Assembly (NCBI GenBank): GCA_921293015.1 | Contig: OV121086.1 | Location: 31,048,254-31,112,253, forward strand | DNA: 64,000 nt | Direction: 5' to 3' | From: Phorcus lineatus | Lineage: Eukaryota > Mollusca > Gastropoda > Trochida > Trochidae | Shown here: one piece after another, positions 34,666 to 47,269 of the stretch | Layout: every line of letters starts with the position of its first letter | Numbering within the stretch: position 1 is the stretch's first letter | Notes under the pieces: generated by a model | What the model was told of the DNA's origin: nothing | Databases searched by the model: none | What the model saw: only the letters and a program-made list of their open reading frames with translations | Made by a program: the position numbers and the translations under genes

Positions 34666-36806
34666 GTATGTTCACTTGCGCAATAATACCTTTTTCTTTT
34701 TTTCTTTTTTTTTAAATGAGGTAAATGTGTATTCGGGACTTGTGTACAATTCTGAAATATCGTCTAATGGTATCAAGCAGGCCTTTAAACATAAATATAT
34801 TACCATCAATATTAGTCGTTATAAATATTCTGTTTCCATAGATGTCATAGCCACGATAAATCATGGGTGCCAACGGTTAATATGTACACGCCAATGAAAA
34901 ATATGGTGACTTTGAATATATTTATCTACAGTTTTGAAAGTATTTGACTTCCGTGTCCGAAAGAAATGGTTTTACATTGAAAACAATGCCAACATTTACA
35001 GCAATACCAAAGTGTATTTGTGAAATTCAAATCTGCATGTTGACGTCACCAAGAGCATGAACCTAATGGCTATTTTAATGTTTGATGTTAGAGTTATTAT
35101 CACCACAATTAATCAATTGCATGTTCCAAAGCGTGGCTATGGTGAAAAAATAACATAAGGTAAAATATTAAGTTCATCGACGATCGATTGATCCCCCTGA
35201 CCATATCGCATTCCCCTCCCCACTCCTGTCTCTGACAGATATCAAGCGCAGCGCTGATTAAGAACGAAACTGTATCACAGCTCTGACAGTGCTCAAACAA
35301 TATGATAGACGGAGCCCAGTCACGAGTAATCGCATGCACGTGCGTGTGCTTAGAAATCCAGTACCAACATGGAGCGATATCAGATGCAATTATCCTCTCT
35401 TGTAGTGATTTTCGACATTTTGATAAAATACACGACTGCACTTTTGGTGCCCTTTTCGAAAAAGGTCCCGCACAATTAAATTGATTATTTTCAAAATATC
35501 GTCATAATGCAATCATTGGTCGCTAAGCATTCTGTTACCGTTTTAGCGAAACTGTTTAATTCTGGCAACGAAAAACAGCCCATTTCAATTCACAATTTAG
35601 TGGAACGATTTGTAATGCGTTGACAAGTTGAATTACAAATACGGCACGAATTCGTTCATTTTAGACGTAGAATTGGTAAAGGCGACTTGAATTGAACAAA
35701 CCATGGACGTGATAGATGAAATCACAGTAAGAGACCTGTTACGGAAATCCTGTTTACCATATCTAATTAGTAGCAATCTGATATGAAAGCAAATTATTTT
35801 AATCTATTTTTCGATACCTTAATCAAATAAAGCGAAGCGTTGGGACTCAAGGAAGTGATCGATTGTAACTAATATGGCGGATAAGCTCAGTACACGTGCC
35901 ACTTGGACGTTCTACCAAATTCGGACATTCGGCCAATCGAATATAAGTCGGCGTACAAATACGCTCATCAAGACTACGTATCGTTAGAAAGGTCTGTTAA
36001 TTCTCACGACTTGTCTTAATCAAATTGTTGTCACATGATATGATTTTTGATTTGTCAGAAATTGATAATGGCGTATTTTTGTAACCAGCACGCTTTCTAC
36101 TCGTAATTTAGGCAACCGGAAATGGTTCTTTTGGCAGAACATGACTCTCGCACGCGATCTCGCGACACGAGATGTTAGCCATTCGCGCCTTAATAACATA
36201 AAGTTGGGAACGTTCATACAACAATGCAAAACATGCTGCGAAAATATGTCTGGCTCCGCGAATTACAAGTGTCTGCTATCTTGCTTAGAGAGAACAGGTT
36301 TTTATCACGTTTATTAAATAATATCAAGTAATGTCAAATAAGAATCAATTTTTGACGTCAGCTGAGAAACGTTTCAGAAAATATTGTGCTAATTTCGATA
36401 TAATTGGTTAGGATTTCAGTTGTGTTTCTGGCGTCTGACATTTGACCCGTTTTAATAACGTAATTACCTTGGCTAATCCCCCTCAACGTTATCAACCCAT
36501 TGCTTTACAAAATGAAAAATAGTATGAACAGATATTAGAGGATTTGTTAACACATCATAGAAACAATTTTAAGTGAAATGAATTACATATCATCATTCCC
36601 TGAAAGGTATAATGTTCTACAGATAAACCACAACGTTTTGGAGAATATCGTTACATCTTCATCAGGGTCTTCTATCATTATAGTAGATGGGTGACTACAA
36701 ATTCACATGCAATCCAATTTCATCTTCTCATGAATCGTATGATTCGTTGTTTTTTTAATATTTTAAAGGTTGGTTTTACTATAAAGGATCAATTTTGTAT
36801 TTACAG
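34666..36806 (+). other. Intron between exons D and E (2,141 bp)
   Basis: GTATGT donor and TTTACAG acceptor. AT-rich; no repeat or exon recognised inside. Confidence 0.85.
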
Positions 36807-36980
36807 TCCACAGAAAAGCCTCAACATCACCAGCCAAGTAGAACACCAGCTGCTAAAGATGACCGGAACAAATACATTACAGACAATGGCAGTGGTGCTT
36901 CAATAGTTATGACGTCACAATGGTTGCAGGCAGCTTACATTGTTATTCTTTGTGTGATAATTATGAACAGGCGGCAATGA
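36807..36980 (+). CDS. Terminal coding exon E: linker and C-terminal anchor, stop TGA
   Basis: The acceptor is TTGTATTTACAG, ending at 36806, read in phase 0. The exon encodes 57 residues and a TGA stop at 36978-36980. The first 30 or so are polar (Pro, His, Lys, Asp rich). Then comes a small-residue stretch, DNGSGAS, suitable as a GPI attachment (omega) region, a short spacer, and a hydrophobic segment (AAYIVILCVII) followed by only five residues (MNRRQ). This fits a GPI-anchor signal. A single-pass tail anchor is the alternative, because the end is basic. Confidence 0.82.
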   Translation, partial: STEKPQHHQPSRTPAAKDDRNKYITDNGSGASIVMTSQWLQAAYIVILCVIIMNRRQ

Positions 36981-38310
36981 TTCAAAGACTTTGATGTCAA
37001 AAACAAGTAAACGGATGTACCATATAATATTTTACCTACATGATCTGACAACAATAATGTACAAATAATTGTGCTGAATATGAATATAATCACGTGACTG
37101 CCATGATTGTCCAATGATACTGTTTTTCGTTTACCTCCTTTTTATAATGCCTTTTGCGCATGAGCGAATTGCCATACATGTTTGAAGTTTCATCTTGCTA
37201 AGATCTGTGAATTATAGCGAACGAATGCAACTTTGTTGTTAAAGAGTTGTTTTGACTGGAGGCCTTTGTGGAAAAGTTCTTAATGCACGTCTAAGAATTG
37301 AAGAAATATGTTTCCGCGTCTTGCTGTTAGTACCAATACGTGGTTTGGATTGATATTAGAACGATTTTGCAATATAAAGTTTTAAACAAAAGATTTAAAG
37401 ATTTCATATATGGATCCTCTGGTTGGACAGCTCCTTTTATGTCGTAACTGTTTGACATGTGTGCATTTGTTCGCCTGTCGACTTTCGAAATACTTTTTAA
37501 ACGAATTTCAAATTAATGTATTCAGATAATTCATTATCATTCAAGATTTTTTTTTAATGAAACTGCATTTGAAACAAATCTAATATTCATATGATACTAT
37601 TTTATGCTCTTTCGGCGTAATATTTATGGGTTTGTTTTTTTCATTTAAAAAAATTGTCATTTTATATGTGAAAGTGGTTGAGGTTATTGAAGACATTCAT
37701 ATTATGTTATCTCTGATATATCCCAGGAATTTATTACAAGGGGACAGTGAAATATTAAGATTGCATAATATTTAATTAATTTGCTTGTTAATACATAATA
37801 TATGCATTTTCTTTTTATGAATCACTGACAATAACTTATACGATATATATTTTTTAGTCGCCGTATTCTCTCATAATAACAATTAAGAAAGCAGGGAAAT
37901 AACTTGTTACCAGTGTCCATTCTACCTTAAAATATAAAGAATGTTACTTAGCCCAGGAGACGGATTTGCAAAGCTTTTTCACATAATTGTAACCGAAAGG
38001 GCTTGGAAAATACAGACTAAACTTTGGATTTGATTTTTTATATTTCTTCAATGATAGCCGTTTTATTACGGCACTTAACTTACAGGAAGATATACTTAGC
38101 ACTGAGAAATCTTCGAAATCTGAACCAAGATTGTACAGTAACTTTTTATGCCATTGATATTTTCTCTGTCAATATCGTTGAATGGGCAACGTTAAGTATT
38201 TTTCTGTCCATATACGATTGCTTATTTGCATTGGTGGCTGCACGGTGTATAGTATTTAACATACATTATTTGTAAATACATTACTGAATAAATTTGATGA
38301 TGTTTTATTT
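36981..38310 (+). other. Probable 3' UTR of the Cys-domain gene
   Basis: AT-rich sequence follows the TGA stop. The first canonical AATAAA is at 38287-38292, followed by a T/G-rich stretch (TGATGATGTTTTATTT) suitable as a downstream element. No exon-like frame is seen. The end is inferred; an earlier non-canonical signal such as AATATAAAG near 37370 is possible. Confidence 0.4.
38287..38292 (+). promoter_or_regulatory. Candidate polyadenylation signal AATAAA
   Basis: This is the first AATAAA hexamer downstream of the stop codon at 36980, followed by a U/GU-rich stretch. Transcript evidence is needed to be sure. Confidence 0.4.
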
Positions 38311-41300
38311 GAAAAAGCTTTCTTGTAAATCTGTACAATCCCATACTGTGAATGACAATATTTCGTCACCTGTTTCAACCAATAACTCACTCAATTCAAT
38401 TCCAAACAATAATTCGCTTGTGAGTTTGGAAACGGTATCCAAACGGCATGTGCTATAGACTGAATAACTTAATTAACATACCTACTTATATATTGAACAA
38501 AAGAAGATAAGGACCACCAAGATGTGCAATATTAACTAGTTTTGTTGGGTATAAATGGATAGAAGATTAAATGGACCTTCGTTCAGCAGCTCATGATTGC
38601 CACTATAAGGGTACATTATCCGCGAAGCTCCTTCAATACCGTCATTTACATCAAGGGATATACGTTGTATCGCAACCGGCAAGTTACTCATAACTTTTTA
38701 TAGCTGAATGAAGCTATAATAGCCCCATCGGGGCACTGCCAATATTGCACAATTTTAAGAAATGTTATTGGCTAATTATGTAGAAGCCATAAAGTTCAAA
38801 AATTATTAACGTTTCCTTTTGTCTTTAAATAAACTCAAGGAGGATGAGGTGGGGTAGGGGACGATTACTTTGCCTTCCAATACGTATTTTTGACATGGAA
38901 TGTTGACCGATATCAATGTAGTTTTACAATATAAATATGAGCCAAACTCATTGTCATTAGGCAACTACGTGTTGGGGTCAAGCTCATTCTCTTAGAAACT
39001 GTTGTTAAACTATAAATGGTAAATAAAAGTGTAAGGTAATCATGAGGACAAAGTCTTGGAAGACACAACTTGCTGATGACGTGTCGGTGAGGACTCTGCT
39101 ACAGTAGTGCTCCACATAAAGACAATGATCTTAAATGCCTCTGGTCACCTTCCATTCTCCACCCACAGAGGTAGCTCCGTCAATAATTCCTATACAACCT
39201 CTGTTCTAAAACAGCCTCTACTCGCGCTTCCGGCAGATTCCCCTTGCGACAAAATATTGCAACTTAAACTACCTTGCAATGTTTCAGGCAATGAAAACAC
39301 CGCAAGCATGGATAACATATTTGTTGTCACACAGGAATATGCAATTCTGCATTCGCTAAATAACGCATAAGTGTTCTGTAAAGAAGACTCAAAGTGCAAC
39401 GTGTATGTTTGAATACGATTTAGCTTTCTAAAAGCATACGGAAATATCTGAGGCGATGTGAATGATTTTAAACGGCGTCGTTGATTGCACAACTACATGT
39501 AACTTTAATTGCATCCAACCAGGCTTCTATATTTCTAGACCGAGAAACGTTCGTATTAGGACAGATGTTGTATAGGAATTTATGACGGAGCTATCGAAGT
39601 AAGGAGAGGATTTGGGTATTCAAGTCCTAATTTCGTCGAAATTAGAGTGAGTCTACCACTTCCCTTTCTGGTCTGAGTACAGCTACATAGCGGTCGTGTC
39701 AGATGGTCTTCTCTGTCCATACATTCCAGCAATCAGAGGCCCCTTTAACTATCACATTGTGGCTTCACCGCCTTATCATTGATTGGCTGGAATGGAAAGG
39801 TCACCTGAATTGACCCATAAAGAGCAGTGCTCGGATCGGAATCGCAGCTTAACTCGGGTGTTTCGGTTTGATTTGATTTTAATGATATTGAGGCAGACCT
39901 GCTGAAAAATAAAGCCTAATATTAAGATCGTGAAGAATCCCGAATATTTCAAATGTTCCATAGATTTACTATCTTGCCAATTTGCCGGCTAAAATTATGC
40001 TATAGTTTTAAGGTAATGTTTTATACTGTTTCTGATGATGGCGTGAAAACGTTTTGAAAACCAGCTTTTCTTTGTCGTGTGGTTCATATATTAACGAAGT
40101 GTCAATGGTTTGAACCGTTAACAAATTGAAATTTAAACATTTCTTCTCGGTTACTTTAAAATTCGTTCATTATAGTAGCATAGACTAAACGCTATAAACT
40201 ATACATGCACATGGGCTTGAACGTACTTCAAATAAGTTTAAATGACTGATATCTTGTTTTGAAAATTTGTGAAAATTAATTACATTCAAGACATTTAAAC
40301 CAAATAATCAAACACGCATTTAAATCATGAGATTGATACAAAGGAAGTCTGAAACTGTGAATAAAAGCATTGCGTGCATATGATCTGAACTTCTAGGGAA
40401 AAGGCGCGATAGAAAAGATAAAACAGTCACCATTTCAAGCGATTGTTTTATCGTCTGCCATCCTCCAGTTTCGAGAAGACCCCTGTCTGTTAATGTACTT
40501 CCGTTAATGCGAAATGTCACGAAAACGGAGGTCAACAAGTGAAACGGACGAAGGGGTAATTTTCTTCGTGTTGTTATTTCGTCAAAAATTGTCCCACCAA
40601 CGGGGTCATTTGGCAGTAAAAGGTCAAATCTCACTGTCGTCTGCTCGACGACTCTTCTACAGAAATTATATCTGTCGTTTCTTGTTAGCCTTGGGTGCTG
40701 CCGACGCAGACGTTAATTCGTCACTTGTCAGAAAATCAGCAGACGACAAGTCACAGCCCCGGAAGTGACAAAAAAGGTCACGAGATAACAAAAAACATGC
40801 TTAATCAAGGTTTAAGGTGAAAGGTCAAAAACATGGAACATTTCAAAATGGCGACGTGCTGCGAAATGAAGTTGCCGCGATGACAGACAATAACAAATTG
40901 AAAACGTCAAACGTTTTATCTCTAGTTTTTAAAGGTGATGGAAAACTGATTTCTATCGATTATTTTTCTTTATTAAATCAAATAGTTATTAATTTTAAAT
41001 CTTTGTAATTGTTTAATTCATTTTATGGAATTCTTTATGCGATAATGGGATATGACACTGTGAAAACATTAACATTATCAAAGTTTCAAAGTCAATTACA
41101 TGTTACAGATTTTTTTAAGATTGAATGAATAAATAAAATAATAAGATATTGAGAGGAAATGATGATTCAGGTCTTCATTAAGATTTTTCCTCAAATACAC
41201 TTGGTTATATTCATCACAAAACTTCTATGTACACAGACACAGAATACGAACACAAATCGTCACAAAAAGAAATTAATTATCAAATGCCAGAAAAATTTAT

Positions 41301-42164
41301 TTTCTCTATTCAGTATAACTGAAAAAGTAGCTTATAAATCATACAATCATATTCCTAAAATACAATCTCAAGTATTCGGCTAACTTATTGTATTAGATGT
41401 GTCAAAAAAGCAATTCCATAAATCAAAACGTTTAATGTAAAAAGTCAAACAAATACGATGCATGTCTAAAACTCATAAGACTGTAAGTGGTAGAGAATAT
41501 AAAGATGTCAAAAATCGTCTTTGAAGACAGAGTTAAACTGAAGGGGTCTTACATGTTACTGAGGCAACACGTAATGACACATGGTCGACAGAGACGCCGA
41601 AACGCATCTCAATAATGAGCGGTCCAATCTCTCAAACTGATAGGAGGAATGCATCAAGCATAATCGATATAACCCTCTGGTTGTGTTTTGGCGACAGCGC
41701 ACAGGGAGCTGTTTCAAACCTTTTAGATAAAAGGTTGACCGTGAAGTGAAGAGTGATAACTTAAAGAAATGAATTGGTTCAAATTTTACCTTATAAAAAT
41801 CTCAAATTAAATCTGGTTATGCCTTCTTCCTGAATATCAATCATTAAATAAAGTATATAAATCATTGAAATAAAAAATATATTCACATAAATAAGTCAGT
41901 CAATTAAAATGCAATGAATCACAGAACATAAAATTTCAAAAACATCTCCATCAATATGTCTCCCCTTAATTATGAAGCATCTTTTCATAAGACCAATGTC
42001 CACCAAGATTGCACCTCTTGGCCAATATACAAATGATTGTAATACATTGAAATCATACATCAGCACGCGTTCTAATAAACAGACAAATAATAAGGCCCTG
42101 TGAATCATAAACATATACGATATATACATCACATGGAAGGCCAATAATTGGACATACTTTTGAC
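38311..42164. other. Gene-free stretch
   Basis: No spliced or continuous coding signal, RNA gene or clear repeat is seen. Frames of 60-104 codons here (for example near 39190-39490 and 40320-40768) overlap each other on both strands and lack any recognisable motif. Confidence 0.5.
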
Positions 42165-42574
42165 TTAAAGGGGCTGTAGAGATTCCTTTCAGGTAAAAAG
42201 TGATCTTACAAAAATGGAAATAAATTATTTTTTTTATCAAAAGAAACGGTTTTAAAACGAACGTCACATTTTCGGTTATGAATTGACCAGCAGCACGATT
42301 ATGGCTAGTTTTACTTTTAAAAAGATTTGATTTGTAATAAAAGTTTGTGTACCTTAATCTTAATTTAGATGGCCAAACATCCCAATTACACGAGCCTATT
42401 GTCCGTAGTCAAGTGAAAACAACGTAGCGGCCATTTCAATGTGAACACCTCTTATTTCATAGAAACTAAAACGATTCCAATGGTTTTACCGAATCATGTA
42501 CTCTCGTTTTCACTTGATTTTCCTAGGATAGAGGGGCGACTTATTTGAGCGAAAAAGGTGCTACTGCCATTTAA
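42165..42574 (+). mobile_element. TTAA-type MITE, family 1, copy d (410 bp, full length)
   Basis: TTAA at 42165-42168 and 42571-42574; ends TTAAAGGGGCTGTAGAG and GTGCTACTGCCATTTAA. The left part matches copies e and g (ATCAAAAGAAACGGTTTTAA). The right part matches copy b (GTAGTCAAGTGAAA, GCGGCCATTTCAATGTGAACA). It therefore joins both half-types and shows that the family has long subterminal inverted repeats. Confidence 0.7.
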
Positions 42575-42684
42575 CCAACTGTCCCTATTAAATCATTTTT
42601 GGCCTTCATAACAATTAGTCTGTATTTGTATGGATAGGCAAATGCTCAATGCTTGTACTATTGCTTTGAAAAGACTGTAAATTA

Positions 42685-42915
42685 CCCTGATCTCTTTCAA
42701 ACCAAAACCTTCGTGTCACTGGCTATCTAACTAGCCAATGAGACGACTCGCATTCAGCAACAGCGGCACAACCCGGATGGAAAAATATGTTAAGTTCAAG
42801 CTAGTAGCTTCAAACTCCTTAGCAACATTTCATTGGCTGAAAAGATAACAGGTAACATAACCACGAAAATCAAGCCGCCAGCCATACGAGGGATTCTGTC
42901 CGAAAGAGATCAGGG
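42685..42915. mobile_element. 231-bp MITE with TA target duplication
   Basis: The inverted repeat TACCCTGATCTCTTTC (42683-42698) / GAAAGAGATCAGGGTA (42902-42917) is perfect over 16 bp including the flanking TA dinucleotides, which act as the target duplication. No ORF. A mariner-type non-autonomous element, unrelated in sequence to the one at 7504. Confidence 0.75.
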
Positions 42916-42917
42916 TA

Positions 42918-43865
42918 TTAGAAAGGAGTGAGAGCGGATTCAAATACGCTGATTTAGCAGGATGACTGTAAATATAACTTTTCACACACCAAGAACAATT
43001 CAGTGAAAAGGCCTACATGTATGTTTATGTAAATCTAAAGACTAAAAATCGATCTAAAACGGTTTCGGCTCATTCAAGAATATGTGTGCATCGCCCGAAC
43101 GCAGCCATGTTCCCTTAAGATCGTCCTTGTACAACCGACTTCATCGGGAGGGAAACTCCGATGGGGGGAGATGTCAAATGCCGGTCCTCATTAGGAAGAA
43201 GAAGGGCCCAAAAGATCAGTGTCTGGGTCTCAAAGGGCCCTTCAGCAGACGAAGAAGAGGGTTTTTCCCCAGAGCTGTTGGTAGCGGCAACTGAATGGGT
43301 TGGCATGGCTTACTTCTCCATTAACTTATATTGTCTCTTCTATCAAAATGCCGTAACAGATAATTTGTTCATCGTTTGAGAGCGAAAAAGATCTGTTACG
43401 TATGCCCGCAAGTTCAAGGTAAAATTTATACTGTCTAAATTGCGTAATAGATTACTCAGATTTTGTTCCAAGACGCAAAAAGACAAATATTTTACCACTG
43501 AAAAATATTTCTCAAAGATTATTATTTTATTAGATAAAAGAAAGGTGTCCTAGAAAAGTGCCGTGTAATTGAATTTAAGACTAGACTTGTTTTTCAAAAG
43601 GTTATAATGAGGAAGAATATATCATTTACTACAGTATGTGTGTGTGTGTTAGAATCAGTCGCAACATGCTGGAAAGATATCTTGATGATGATGTGGAGTT
43701 TCTGCAAGTCCAACTTCAATATGATGTAACCAGTGACATTGTCAAATTAATTTTCATAGATCACCACTTCTTTTAAGAGTCCATTGTGTATTCGATAATA
43801 AATTAAATCATAATCCATCTTACTTTTCGAATGAAAACGTTTTCTGAAAATAAACCATTGAGTTT
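42918..43865. other. Gene-free stretch
   Basis: Nothing recognisable. A GC-richer patch at 43080-43310 is open on both strands but has no motif or splice context. Confidence 0.4.
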
Positions 43866-44152
43866 TTGCGGAATGGCGCAGTGGTTAGCGCGTTTGACTT
43901 CGGATCAAAAGGTCCGTGGTTCGAATTCCGCCAGCAACTTTGTCTACAATTCTGGCAACTTTGTCTGTAGTAGAGTACTATTCTACACGCAGTAAGGTTT
44001 GGTTGCAAGGTTCCAGCCGATGCTCGCAGGTTTCACCGCAATGCATAGCCACAATGGTGTTGCGGGCTTTCTCCCTGCAATAATATATAAGTGAAATATA
44101 TATATATATATATAAGTGAAATACTCTTGAAAGCGGCGTTAAACCCCGTATC
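43866..44152 (+). mobile_element. tRNA-derived SINE, near full length
   Basis: The head has box A (TGGCGCAGTGGTTAGCGCG), an anticodon arm TTTGA-CTTCGGA-TCAAA (anticodon TCG, Arg-like) and box B (GGTTCGAATTCC). The body contains TTTCACCGCAATGCATAGCC and GTTGCGGGCTTTCTCCCTG, shared with the copy at 50053. The 3' end is ACTCTTGAAAGCGGCGTTAAA, typical of molluscan SINEs of the V-SINE/RUDI type (family name tentative). The acceptor and T stems do not pair well, so this is not a functional tRNA gene. A TA repeat (44097-44114) lies in the body. Confidence 0.8.
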
Positions 44153-45134
44153 ACCTTCGTTAGCTTGCGCTGTAGTCTGTAGGCCAGACCCTGAAATAAG
44201 GTAGAAGCCTGAGCAAGTCTATAAAAAGACTTTAAAGCTTGATTTCTGAAAATGAAGAAATTTCAGTCTCCTTTTCATTTCATTTATAATAAGTTTTTAA
44301 ATTTTTCGATTGACTGATGCATTTTTCATTTCAGAGTCTAATTGTTAGACTACTTGCGCTGTTGTAAGGGAGGTTGTGTACATAGTGTCGCGTGGCCCTT
44401 CATAGACTTAGATCGTAAATAAATTGACTATTACAGCCTCGTCTAAATATGTAATTCTGATTTGTTTTTGTACCGTCAAATTAATACCAATTCTTTCAAG
44501 AAACATCTCTCAAAGTCAAGGTATGAACTATCTATATCGTTCCCGAGAACCCATCCAACTGAATTATATCAATTGATAACACTGTTTGTTTGACCTTATA
44601 GTAAAGAAAAATTCCAGGACTTTTTTGTAGTCACCACATCAAACGTCAACTGTGGCAGACAAAAATCCATCAAAAGACTTCTCGAGTTGAAAGATAAAAC
44701 GGAAGCTTATACCTGTGAAAAGCATGATTATTTTAGGACAACGTACTTAGAAATCACATCGAAAAGTCGTATTGTTTTCAGTTATTTAATCAAGCTCTTT
44801 TGTTAGATTTTGTTTAAAAACACGTTACCAATTTCAAACGAGAGGATCAAAGAACAACCCGATTAAGAACCGACCGCAGAGAAAGAAGAGTGAGAAATTC
44901 ACACGTTTGAATTACCAAACTCGGTCTGTATTATTCATAAGGCTTTTCGGAGATCAAAGCGACTCGAAATCGTTCGAGACGAATGCTGAGGAAATCTTGC
45001 AACCACACACAACAGATTGCAGAGTTGCCGCCCTTTGTTCCCGAGCATCTAAGCGACACAAAAACAAGCAAAACTCACAAATGAGAAAGTATCAGTTGAT
45101 TAAACACCCCCCACACCGCGTGCATTGGATTCAT

Positions 45135-45262
45135 ACATGCACGTGCAAAGTATGACCGCCCGTGCTAAGCATGGCCGGCATGATCTCGTTGAACGGTTTC
45201 AAAGTTGCACGTGCAAATCATGATCGTCCGTGGAAATCATGATCTCGGTGGTCGCTTGAACA
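45135..45262. repeat. Two diverged tandem copies with TGCACGTGCA palindrome
   Basis: TGCACGTGCAAAGTATGACCG... and TGCACGTGCAAATCATGATCG... are about 70 bp apart. Both are followed by CCGTG and an ATGATCTCG block. Confidence 0.5.
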
Positions 45263-45811
45263 TCTGTTTCAGAGCTTCAACTGGTGCCCTCCAGGGGGCG
45301 TGACAGGGTCAGGGGTCAATCTGGGCAGCCTTTGATAGCGATGTCATGAAATGACGGATGTGATATGCATTTCTTGTTGAGTGACAAAACTAGTTAAGAT
45401 AAAGGCATGAAAATGTTTGTGAAAACACACAAGTATGCCCTGTGACAGCTGAGTTTATGAGTGAAACAAGATCTGTTTGGATATTGTTGCAGTGACTTCA
45501 TACACTTCGAGGCAAGTTTTCGTGTGGATGCTTTGTTGCAAAGTCATAATTATTTAGTATAATCTTCACACAAAACTATTTCATCAAACATTTGAAATAT
45601 TCGCAATGAAATTTACAATGGTAATAAAATGTATTGATGGCCTTTTAAAATGATGGTTCTCTCAGGGTATTTTTTGTGGAAAGGAAATTCAAGGGGACAA
45701 TCAACTTTATACAAGTATTTTACTAGTAAATTATTAAAACATAACCAAGATGGAGCATGTCACTGATCACACTGAGTATATCAATTTGGTTGATTTAGAT
45801 TTAACAACTAG

Positions 45812-45904
45812 ATAAATGAGGAAGACAATGATGTATGGATGTACAACTTCTTTGTTACACAATGCCGACGTTGCACATCCATATATCATTGTCTTTATTT
45901 ATTA
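45812..45904. repeat. Imperfect inverted repeat
   Basis: The arms ATAAATGAGGAAGACAATGA... (45812-45848) and ...TCATTGTCTTTATTTAT (45872-45904) pair with a few mismatches around a loop of about 23 bp. Confidence 0.6.
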
Positions 45905-46722
45905 TCAACTTCTAGAATGCCACTGAAACAATAGATAAATGAGCGCTCAACCTCGGTAAAATTAAACAAGAATGAGAAGTTGAGCCATTCATCGGAACTA
46001 CGAGTGCTAATAGCCTCCTACACCATTACAAGGCACTGTTGGTCAGTCTTTTAATAAATAATTAATGAAAGCGTGGATATTTTATACATAAATATAGTTT
46101 ATTTCCATAATGTTAAAAAATTATCAAAGTAAAGCACTATTTTACATTTCATTTCACTCAAAGCAAGATGGCGGCCCGAATGCCGATTGATCAGGCTCTT
46201 TAAGAGATTCATGTGATGAGGAGCAACTTGGGAAATGTACAGACGGAATAATTGCAATGGTAATTATTTTCCATGTATATAAACTTATTTGAGGTAACAT
46301 CATGTAGAGTGGCACTTGTGTCTTTGGTAATGTGTATCTGTAATTATTTGTATGACGCAATATTGTATATTTGAGCTGCCAGCAAATTAGCTTCGGAGGT
46401 CTTGTCCAAGTGATTCATCAGTCATTCAGTCAACGGTGAATAAAATGTTCTCCCAGCTTCAAATTCCAAGGGGATGACAAACGCAAAAATACGCAATGAC
46501 TGTATAGTCAGTTGCGCTCCTTTCGGGTATTTAACATCATGAGGAAGTCATAGAATGTCAATCATACAACCGAATTACTCTTTTTTAATTGGATGTCAAT
46601 GCAACTATACCCTAACGTTTCATAATGCATTATGCAATGAACAGTCGATCGTAAAATCTTTACATCATTGAACGATAAATAAGTTACCAATGACTACCGT
46701 TTTCGACTTCAATAGAATAGGC

Positions 46723-46886
<164 letters not shown>

Positions 46887-47269
46887 GTCCATCATATAAA
46901 TTCGTTGGGCTCTTGTTAGTTTCATCAGTTTGTTTTGTTTTGTTTTTTTAAATTTTGGCATACAATTTCTGTTTGACATTATGCTCAGATTTATTATTGT
47001 ATCTTCTGTCTCCGCGGTGTCATATTTGTTAAAAAACTTCAAATATAATCATAAGATAATTGTAAATAGATATTTGCGAGAAATTCCAGTAATGCTTCTA
47101 ATTTCAGAACAGTCTACATATATCATAGCTACGATAAACATAACGACTGATGGGCGTATACACATATACACGCCAGCAACGTATAACTCATCCATGGAAT
47201 CAGACAGTCTGGGAGAGAAAGATCAACATTTCCTACAAATCCCGCGTGATTATGTCCGATTATTTCCAA

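Larger units (their letters stand above)
8477..36980 (+). other. Spliced gene (5' incomplete): two-domain cysteine-rich secreted or GPI-anchored protein
   Basis: Five coding exons join in frame with no internal stop through canonical GT/AG introns of 12,960, 11,467, 1,187 and 2,141 bp. The joined reading frame gives about 249 residues after the missing first exon. Domain 1 has 8 cysteines (C-x10-C-x18-CC-x10-C-x8-C-x7-C-x25-C) and domain 2 has 6 (C-x10-C-x23-C-x8-C-x7-C-x21-C). A Pro/His/Lys/Asp linker and a hydrophobic C-terminus follow. Three N-glycosylation sequons are visible (NHT, NFS, NGS). The even cysteine number, the sequons and the anchor suggest an extracellular protein. The layout recalls small helical Cys-rich secreted domains such as nematode DUF19/T20D4.11-like domains, but I cannot assign a family. 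The start-codon exon is upstream and unidentified. Function is unknown. Confidence 0.85.

Noticed and set aside
43866..43935. A functional tRNA-Arg gene
   Set aside because: Boxes A and B and the anticodon arm are recognisable, but the T stem and acceptor stem pair poorly and a SINE body with the typical 3' end follows.
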